Positions 1-4,939 of a DNA stretch of 8,634 nt are shown piece by piece. The position numbers and the translations under genes are program-made. Where the stretch lies: positions 1-8,634 of the forward strand of contig CALARM010000266.1 in NCBI GenBank assembly GCA_937888925.1. Reading direction: 5' to 3'. The stretch's first letter is position 1. The number at the start of each line of letters is the position of its first letter. This DNA is from an uncultured Synergistia bacterium. GTDB lineage: Bacteria; Eremiobacterota; SpSt-956; JAKJGF01. The notes beneath the pieces are model-generated. The model was not told the DNA's origin and made no database searches. It saw only the letters and a program-made list of their open reading frames with translations.

Positions 1-1538
1 CACTTATAGGTGCCACTACTATTGACGAATACAGGAAATATATAGAGAAAGATCCTGCCCTTGAGAGAAGGTTTCAGCCGGTACAGGTAAATGAACCGTT
101 AGAATCTGATACTATTGAAATTCTGAAGGCTTTAAGGCCAAAATTTGAAGAACATCATAAGGTAAAAATATCAGACGAAGCAGTAGTTCAGGCGGTAAAA
201 CTGTCAGTTCGTTACCTGACAGAAAGGTTTCTCCCTGATAAAGCCATAGATATAATAGATGAAGCATGTTCAAGTGTAAAGGTTCAGCAGTATGTTTCTT
301 TTATGCCGGGAAAGCTGAAATATAATGAAGCTACAGGTGAAGTGGAAGAAAGTGAGAAAAAATACCCCGGATCATCCGATATAACAAAAGATGTGTCACC
401 TGAAGGAGGCAGGCCTGTTATAACAGAGAAAGAGGTTGCAAAAGTAATAGCTCTATGGACAGATATACCTATAGAGAATCTTACTACTGAAGAATCTGTG
501 AGACTGGCAGAAATGGAAGACAGGATGAAAAGCAGAGTCAAGGGACAGGACAAAGCCATACATAAAGTATCACAGGTTGTGAAAATGGCCCGTCTTGGCC
601 TTGCCAATCCGGGGCGCCCAAGAGGAGTGTTTTTATTCCTCGGTTCCACAGGTGTCGGAAAAACAGAACTTGCCAAAGCTCTGGCAGAGTTTCTCTTCGG
701 AAGTGAAGATGAATTAATAAGACTTGATATGTCGGAATACAAGGAAAAACACTCGATATCCAAATTAATAGGTGCACCTGCCGGGTATGTAGGACATGAA
801 GAAGAAGGACGTTTTACAAGGATGGTGAGAACGAAACCTTATTCTGTTGTACTTCTTGATGAAGTGGAAAAGGCTCACCCTGAAGTGTTTGACATTTTCC
901 TTCAGGTTTTTGATGACGGCAGGCTTACAGATCAGAGAGGAAGAACAATAAATTTCTGTAACACCATAATTATAATGACATCCAACCTTGCTGTAGATTA
1001 TGATGAAATTTTGAAAAAGGTTGAAGAAGAAAAACAGATGACCGATGGCTGGGCTATGGATGAGGATATGGTAGAAAGAGAAAAAATCTGTGACAGATTG
1101 CAGGAATATTTTCGTCCTGAATTCTTAAACCGCATCGATGAAATAGTCGTGTTCAATCCGCTCATAAAAGAGGTATTGCGTAATATTGCCGATGTAAATA
1201 TAGCTTCTTTCCTGAAACGTCTCAAAGAGGAAAAATCTATAGATATGGAAATAGACGAAGAACTTGTAGAACTTATATTGAAATACGGATATAATCCCAG
1301 ATACGGAGCAAGACCTCTTAAAAGAGCCGTTCAGAGATTCCTGATTAATACTTTTGCACAGAAGATGCTTGAAGAAGAATTTAAGGCGGGAGCAAAAGTT
1401 TATGCTACTGTTCAGGGCGAAAGGGTCATTTTCAGGAAAGAAGGACATATTTCAGATATACATGATGACCGGAACAAGGATGACCGGAATGATGATGAAG
1501 AGGATTTTCTTAACAAAACATGGGCTCCGGAAAAATAG
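1..1538 (+). CDS. Clp/Hsp100 AAA+ ATPase (ClpC-like by sequence), 5'-truncated by window edge
   Basis: This is the C-terminal 511 residues of a two-ring ATP-driven protein unfoldase; the reading frame starts at base 3 and is open from the edge. It begins inside the first ATPase domain at sensor 1 (LIGATTIDEYRKYIEK) and the arginine fingers (ALERRFQPV). The second ATPase domain is complete: Walker A GSTGVGKT (visible residues 214-221), pore loop GYVG (261-264), Walker B VVLLDE (282-287), sensor 1 TSN (326-328), FRPEFLNRIDE, and sensor 2 GARPLKR (435-441). The linker between the rings is only about 50 residues, so the long ClpB coiled-coil M-domain is absent, and I see no UVR motif of the ClpC type. 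Between sensor 1 and FRPEF there is a Glu-rich insert with no [LIV]-G-[FL] ClpP-docking tripeptide. The tail is acidic and contains a repeated DDRN motif. About 300 N-terminal residues should lie upstream. The family call is firm; the ClpB/ClpC/ClpV-like subfamily is open. Confidence 0.93.
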   Translation, partial: LIGATTIDEYRKYIEKDPALERRFQPVQVNEPLESDTIEILKALRPKFEEHHKVKISDEAVVQAVKLSVRYLTERFLPDKAIDIIDEACSSVKVQQYVSFMPGKLKYNEATGEVEESEKKYPGSSDITKDVSPEGGRPVITEKEVAKVIALWTDIPIENLTTEESVRLAEMEDRMKSRVKGQDKAIHKVSQVVKMARLGLANPGRPRGVFLFLGSTGVGKTELAKALAEFLFGSEDELIRLDMSEYKEKHSISKLIGAPAGYVGHEEEGRFTRMVRTKPYSVVLLDEVEKAHPEVFDIFLQVFDDGRLTDQRGRTINFCNTIIIMTSNLAVDYDEILKKVEEEKQMTDGWAMDEDMVEREKICDRLQEYFRPEFLNRIDEIVVFNPLIKEVLRNIADVNIASFLKRLKEEKSIDMEIDEELVELILKYGYNPRYGARPLKRAVQRFLINTFAQKMLEEEFKAGAKVYATVQGERVIFRKEGHISDIHDDRNKDDRNDDEEDFLNKTWAPEK

Positions 1539-1541
1539 AAA

Positions 1542-1597
1542 AGTGAAGAGTGAAGGGTGAAGAGTAAAGATTGAATAGTGAATAGTGGAGAGTAATA
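1542..1597. repeat. Heptanucleotide tandem array 1 (AGTGAAG-type, 8 units)
   Basis: Eight consecutive 7-bp units begin four bases after the clp stop codon: AGTGAAG twice, then GGTGAAG, AGTAAAG, ATTGAAT, AGTGAAT, AGTGGAG and AGTAATA. The units diverge toward the right. There is no credible coding frame on either strand. Confidence 0.8.
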
Positions 1598-1601
1598 AAC
1601 A

Positions 1602-1734
1602 GTAACTGATAACTGGTAACTGGTAACTGGTAACTGGTAACTGGTAACTGGTAACTGATAACTGATAACTGGTAACTGGTCACTGATAACTGGTAACTGA
1701 TAACTGGTCACTGATAACTGCTCACCGGTCACTG
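1602..1734. repeat. Heptanucleotide tandem array 2 (GTAACTG-type, 19 units)
   Basis: Nineteen contiguous 7-bp units fill 133 bp without a phase break. The unit types are GTAACTG, ATAACTG, GTCACTG and one CTCACCG. Units 3-8 (1616-1657) are identical GTAACTG copies, and variants are concentrated on the right. Seven bases times three frames gives an artificial 7-residue peptide repeat on the minus strand (SYQLPVT-type), which should not be annotated as a protein. The arrangement resembles the short tandemly repeated heptamers known from cyanobacteria and some uncultured phyla. Confidence 0.9.
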
Positions 1735-1741
1735 ATAATAA

Positions 1742-1776
1742 TCGTAATGCGTAATGCGTAATGCGTAATGCGTAAG
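1742..1776. repeat. Heptanucleotide array 3 (GCGTAAT-type, 5 units), left arm of long hairpin
   Basis: Five 7-bp units: TCGTAAT, GCGTAAT three times, then GCGTAAG. The last unit is the exact reverse complement of CTTACGC at 1788-1794, so the array forms the left arm of an inverted structure with array 4. Confidence 0.85.
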
Positions 1777-1787
1777 TCTGTGAATTA

Positions 1788-1822
1788 CTTACGCGTCACG
1801 CGTCACGCGTCACGCGTCACGC
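1788..1822. repeat. Heptanucleotide array 4 (GTCACGC-type, 5 units), right arm of long hairpin
   Basis: One CTTACGC unit is followed by four identical GTCACGC units. The array ends 5 bases before the GAGG ribosome binding site of the FHA gene. Read through as protein it would add an artificial N-terminus (…RVTRHASRVT…) to the FHA gene. Confidence 0.85.
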
Positions 1823-1827
1823 TTTAC

Positions 1828-1832
1828 GAGGT
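1828..1832 (+). promoter_or_regulatory. Shine-Dalgarno site deciding the FHA gene start
   Basis: GAGGT lies 7 bases before ATG 1840. It supports this start over an in-frame ATG at 1768, which lies in the hairpin arm and would encode repeat-derived residues. Confidence 0.8.
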
Positions 1833-1839
1833 AAAAACT

Positions 1840-2136
1840 ATGAAAGTTACATTACAGATAATTAACAGTCCCGATGACGGGAAGGAATTTCAGTTAAGTA
1901 AAAGGGAAAATTATATCGGCCGTGTAAGCGGTAATGAAATAATTATTCCCTATGATAATCAAATTTCACGACGTCATTCAAAGGTTGAATTGAAAAATCA
2001 GGAAGTATGGCTTGAAGATATGGATAGCAGAAACGGCACTTTTGTAAACAATGAAAGACTTGAAGAGCCATATTTACTCAGTCCCCAGGAGATATTCAGG
2101 GTTGGCAAAACCTATCTACAGGTAATTATTACATAA
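1840..2136 (+). CDS. Stand-alone FHA-domain protein (phosphothreonine-binding), 98 aa
   Basis: The protein is essentially one forkhead-associated domain. It carries the conserved phosphopeptide-binding signature: GR at residues 27-28 (YIGRVSGNEI), SRRH at 43-46 (ISRRHSKVEL), and NGTFVN at 65-70 (DSRNGTFVNNERL). FHA domains bind phosphothreonine peptides, usually those made by Hanks-type kinases, and such a kinase starts only 16 bp downstream. No membrane segment or extra domain is visible, so it is probably a cytoplasmic adaptor. I start it at ATG 1840, which has a GAGG site 7 bases upstream; a longer frame from 1768 only adds translated repeat. It is probably cotranscribed with the kinase, and perhaps with the clp gene, as no clear terminator or strong promoter separates them. 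Confidence 0.93.
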   Translation: MKVTLQIINSPDDGKEFQLSKRENYIGRVSGNEIIIPYDNQISRRHSKVELKNQEVWLEDMDSRNGTFVNNERLEEPYLLSPQEIFRVGKTYLQVIIT

Positions 2137-2139
2137 ACC

Positions 2140-2146
2140 GGAGGGG
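2140..2146 (+). promoter_or_regulatory. Strong Shine-Dalgarno site of the kinase gene
   Basis: GGAGGGG lies in the 16-bp gap after the FHA stop and 6 bases before ATG 2153, consistent with tight operon coupling. Confidence 0.8.
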
Positions 2147-2152
2147 TGTAAA

Positions 2153-4135
2153 ATGATCAGTGCAACAATCGGTAGATATAAAATAGTGGAAGAACTTGGC
2201 CGTGGCGGTATGGGTATTGTTTATAAAGGAGATGATCCTGTTCTCGGAAGAGCAGTGGCAATAAAAATTCTTCCTCCTCATTTTGTAGAAAATCAGGAAA
2301 GCAGGGAAAGATTTGTAAGAGAAGCTCAGACAGGAGCAAAGCTTAATCATCCGAGTATAAGAGGTATTTATGATATAAGTGAACATGAAGGCATATTTTA
2401 TATAGTACTTGAATATGTTTCAGGTATTGGCCTTGATGAGCTTATGAAAAAGAAAAAAGCCTTTAATGTAGAAGAAGCTCTGGAAATATTCATACCCGTC
2501 TGTGAAGCACTGGAATATGCCCATCAACATGGAATAATTCACAGAGATGTTAAACCTGCCAATGTAATGTACAGTGATAAAAAAGAAGTAAAAGTGGCAG
2601 ATTTCGGTCTTGCGTGGATTGAAACAGAACAATCACTTACCCAGCCTGGAGCAGTTATGGGAACGTTCGGGTATTTTTCTCCCGAACAGGCAAGAGGTGA
2701 GAAGGTAGACAGGAGAACAGATATATATTCTCTCGGCGTCATGCTGTATGAGATGATGACAGGAAGGCTTCCCTTTGAAGCAAAAAATCCTGCTTCTTTA
2801 ATTCAGCAGCACCTTACCGTAGCACCGCCTCAGCCTTCTTCTGTTAATCCCGATATTCCTTCTTTTGTTGATGAAGCTATATTGAAAGCTCTCAGGAAAG
2901 ACCCGAATACAAGATATCAGACTGTTCAGGAATTTTTAAATGATATTGCAGGAGACAGGATTGTAAAAAAACAGGAGGAACAGAAAACAGCATCTCCTAC
3001 GGAAGCAGCCCTCCATAATATACTTGGAAATAATTATTATAAACAGGGTAAACTTGATCTGGCCATACTTGAATGGGAAAAAGCAACACAGCTTGATCCT
3101 TACAATGCTCTTACTCATAACAATCTTGGCACAGCCTATGATGGTATTGGTAATCTTGACCTGGCAGTAAGGGAATATAATTATGCAGTAGAATTAAATC
3201 CCAATAATTTTGTAGCCCATTATAATCTTGGTTCTGCTTATTACAGAAAAGGTGATGTAGATTCTGCAGTAGAGGAATATAAGAAAACAACCCTTCTGAA
3301 TGCAAAATTTGCTCCCGCTTATTATAATCTTGGCAATGGTTTTTATAAGCAGGGAAAGATGGAACTCGCTGTTGAACACTGGCAGAAAGCTCTCCAGCTT
3401 AATCCCGAATTTGCAGAAGTTTTATATAACCTGGGTAATGCTTACGCAAAAATGGGCAAAAAACAGGAAGCACTTGAAAGCTGGGAAAAAGCAATAGCCC
3501 TGGATCCGGAATTTGCTGTGGCCCATTACAATATAGGAACACTCCATATGGATAATAATAATATGGAACTTGCTACTGCTTCCTGGGAAAAATCTCTTGA
3601 ATTAAATCCTAATTTTGCAGAAGCCAGATATAATATCGGTAACCTTTATTTTCAGCAGGGTAATATGGAAAAAGCTGTTGAAGAATGGAATAAAGCCATT
3701 GAATTAAAGCAGGATTACTGGGAAGCTCATTACAATCTCGGTAATGTTTATTACCAGAAACAGGACATTGACCTTGCTGTGGCATCATGGCAGAAAACAG
3801 TTGCCTATAATGATAAATACTGGCAGGCTCATTATAATCTCGGTAATGTCTACTTTTTTGAACAGGAACAGATAGATCCTGCCATTGTATCATGGCAGAA
3901 GGTTACTACGCTCCATCCTGACTACTGGCAGGCCTATTATAATCTCGGTGAAGCTTATTTCAAACAGGATAAGCTGGAACTTACTGTCATGGAATGGGAG
4001 AAAGTTGTATCTATTGATCCCAAACACTGGCAGGCCCAGCATAACCTGGGTAGTGTTTATTTTAAAATGGGGAAACTGGAAAAAGCCATAGCCCAGTGGA
4101 CAAAATCTCTAGCCCTGATGATATTTAATTTTTAG
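2153..4135 (+). CDS. Ser/Thr protein kinase (Hanks/PknB-type) with 11 C-terminal TPRs, 660 aa
   Basis: An N-terminal eukaryotic-like kinase domain (about residues 8-267) has all catalytic motifs: glycine loop GRGGMG (16-21), ATP lysine K38 in VAIKI, helix-C glutamate E57, HRDVKPAN (130-137, catalytic D132), DFG (150-152), activation-segment GTFGYFSPEQARG (170-182) and DIYSLGVMLYE. It is an RD kinase and should be active. A charged linker (268-284) leads into 11 consecutive TPRs with a 34-residue period (285-660). The last four repeats begin with tryptophan (W[EQ]A.YNLG), and repeat 9 has one extra residue. TPRs normally bind protein partners, so they may select substrates. I see no transmembrane helix or PASTA domain, so it is likely cytosolic. 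The product ends abruptly as SLALMIFNF where a normal TPR would continue …NP..; a small deletion near the end is possible. It follows the FHA gene by 16 bp. Confidence 0.96.
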   Translation: MISATIGRYKIVEELGRGGMGIVYKGDDPVLGRAVAIKILPPHFVENQESRERFVREAQTGAKLNHPSIRGIYDISEHEGIFYIVLEYVSGIGLDELMKKKKAFNVEEALEIFIPVCEALEYAHQHGIIHRDVKPANVMYSDKKEVKVADFGLAWIETEQSLTQPGAVMGTFGYFSPEQARGEKVDRRTDIYSLGVMLYEMMTGRLPFEAKNPASLIQQHLTVAPPQPSSVNPDIPSFVDEAILKALRKDPNTRYQTVQEFLNDIAGDRIVKKQEEQKTASPTEAALHNILGNNYYKQGKLDLAILEWEKATQLDPYNALTHNNLGTAYDGIGNLDLAVREYNYAVELNPNNFVAHYNLGSAYYRKGDVDSAVEEYKKTTLLNAKFAPAYYNLGNGFYKQGKMELAVEHWQKALQLNPEFAEVLYNLGNAYAKMGKKQEALESWEKAIALDPEFAVAHYNIGTLHMDNNNMELATASWEKSLELNPNFAEARYNIGNLYFQQGNMEKAVEEWNKAIELKQDYWEAHYNLGNVYYQKQDIDLAVASWQKTVAYNDKYWQAHYNLGNVYFFEQEQIDPAIVSWQKVTTLHPDYWQAYYNLGEAYFKQDKLELTVMEWEKVVSIDPKHWQAQHNLGSVYFKMGKLEKAIAQWTKSLALMIFNF

Positions 4136-4231
4136 TTTTTCACCTGTCGGTTTTTCAGCTATCAGCTTTTTGTCTGTTTCTTTTTACTTGATAATAAAAA
4201 TTAACAAATTTTTAACATAATCTTATTTACT

Positions 4232-4259
4232 TTAACGGTATTTGCTGGTAATCTATAAT
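4232..4259 (+). promoter_or_regulatory. Possible sigma-70-type promoter for the 175-aa gene
   Basis: A perfect TATAAT (4254-4259) is preceded at 16 bp by TTAACG (4232-4237), a 4/6 match to the -35 consensus. It sits in an AT-rich spacer after the kinase gene. The transcript would start near 4266 and include the small hairpin at 4272-4318 in its leader. Confidence 0.5.
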
Positions 4260-4271
4260 TGAATATAAATA

Positions 4272-4318
4272 ATTCGTAATAACCCTCGCGTTACGCTTAC
4301 CCGTTACGCGTCACGAAT
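4272..4318 (+). promoter_or_regulatory. Small heptamer-derived hairpin just upstream of a Shine-Dalgarno site
   Basis: ATTCGTAAT (4272-4280) faces GTCACGAAT (4310-4318). Six outer pairs are perfect; the next positions are an A·C mismatch, an A-T pair and a T·G pair, the same pattern as in the long hairpin at 1742-1822. Between the arms lie degenerate heptamers GTTACGC (4290-4296, 4303-4309). The right arm ends 2 bases before AAGGAGG (4321-4327). Confidence 0.55.
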
Positions 4319-4320
4319 AT

Positions 4321-4327
4321 AAGGAGG
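4321..4327 (+). promoter_or_regulatory. Consensus Shine-Dalgarno site of the 175-aa gene
   Basis: AAGGAGG lies 6 bases before ATG 4334. This strong match is good evidence that the unrecognised frame is a real gene. Confidence 0.8.
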
Positions 4328-4333
4328 ATACTC

Positions 4334-4861
4334 ATGTTCGGAGGATATATTTCTCAGGGAGTGCTTCAGAGTAATCAACAGAAAACTGTTCAATCATTAC
4401 CCAATAGAGTTGGTAATATTGAAAAAACTCCTAAAGATTCAGTTCAGTTTTCATCAACAGACAGCAGTGATATGATATTTAATGTGAAGAAGTTTGGCTT
4501 TATGGAGGGAACTAATAAACTTCCGGCGGAAACATTGCCGAAATCTTCATCTTCCGGAATTACTATAAGTTCCGAAGAAGTCCATGTAAATGAAACTGTA
4601 AAAGTCGGACTTTCCTGTGACAGAGAAGAAGGGTTAACTCCTTATTTCCTGTGCGGTCATAGTGAATTACCTGCTGCAGAAGGAGCAATACTTACTGCCA
4701 GGACTATAATTGAACATGACCTTGTAGAAAAAGGTAAAGATAACTATAACACATTAAAACCATGTCCTGCAAGTTCAAAAATTGTTTCTGCTGTTCATGG
4801 TTTCGATAGCACGTTATCAGATATTGTTGTTAAAAATAATCCGATTTTACTGGAATTTTAG
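4334..4861 (+). CDS. Unrecognised protein, 175 aa
   Basis: I do not recognise this family. A consensus AAGGAGG site, a possible promoter upstream and a terminator-like hairpin 15 bases after the stop argue that it is a real, singly transcribed gene. The first 75 or so residues are polar, rich in Ser, Gln and Asn, and probably disordered (PNRVGNIEKTPKDSVQFSS). The second half looks more ordered: alternating hydrophobic stretches GITISSEEVHVNETVKVGLS (75-94) suggest beta strands, followed by YFLCGHSELPAAEGAI and a hydrophobic C-terminus ending ILLEF. Three cysteines fall in the contexts LSCDREE, FLCGHSE and KPCPAS. No signal peptide, membrane helix or known catalytic motif is apparent. It may be lineage-specific; nothing in the context fixes its function. 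Confidence 0.75.
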   Translation: MFGGYISQGVLQSNQQKTVQSLPNRVGNIEKTPKDSVQFSSTDSSDMIFNVKKFGFMEGTNKLPAETLPKSSSSGITISSEEVHVNETVKVGLSCDREEGLTPYFLCGHSELPAAEGAILTARTIIEHDLVEKGKDNYNTLKPCPASSKIVSAVHGFDSTLSDIVVKNNPILLEF

Positions 4862-4876
4862 TTTGTAACCAGGATA

Positions 4877-4926
4877 AGCTGTAAGATAAAAAAATAGTCG
4901 TCAGGCTATTTTTTTATCTTACAGCT
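4877..4926. terminator. Perfect 21-bp inverted repeat, probable bidirectional terminator between convergent genes
   Basis: The left arm 4877-4897 and right arm 4906-4926 are exact reverse complements around an 8-base loop. On the + transcript the inner U·G and C-G pairs extend the stem to 23 bp with a GTCA tetraloop. The arms contain an A7 run (4888-4894) and a T7 run (4909-4915), so each direction reads as A-run, short stem, T-run, as expected for a two-way intrinsic terminator. It lies between the stops of the + gene (4861) and the - gene (4940). Confidence 0.85.
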
Positions 4927-4939
4927 CCGGAAAAACCAT

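Noticed and set aside
303..1538. Complete 411-aa Clp protein starting at ATG 303
   Set aside because: The frame is open to the left edge and the upstream 100 codons encode conserved first-ring motifs, so ATG 303 is internal.
1412..1732. Minus-strand frame of 106 codons with repeated SYQLPVT-type peptides
   Set aside because: It is only the translation of the 7-bp repeats plus antisense of the clp 3' end. It has no ribosome binding site, and the peptide period (7 residues per 21 bp) is forced by the DNA repeat.
1542..1822. CRISPR array
   Set aside because: Units are 7 bp in direct contact with no unique spacers, and there are no cas genes.
1768..1839. N-terminal extension of the FHA protein from ATG 1768
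   Set aside because: The extra 24 residues are translated heptamers (VTRHASRVT), the ATG has no ribosome binding site, and ATG 1840 has GAGG at good spacing and starts exactly at the FHA fold.
1..4135. Type VI secretion locus
   Set aside because: Only the regulatory-type proteins (Clp, FHA, kinase) are present; no sheath, tube, baseplate or membrane components are seen in the window.
4157..4171. Terminator after the kinase gene (AGCT-ATC-AGCT followed by TTTT)
   Set aside because: The stem has only 4 AT/GC-mixed pairs and a 3-base loop; it is too weak to call, though the T-rich stretch around it may still allow some termination.
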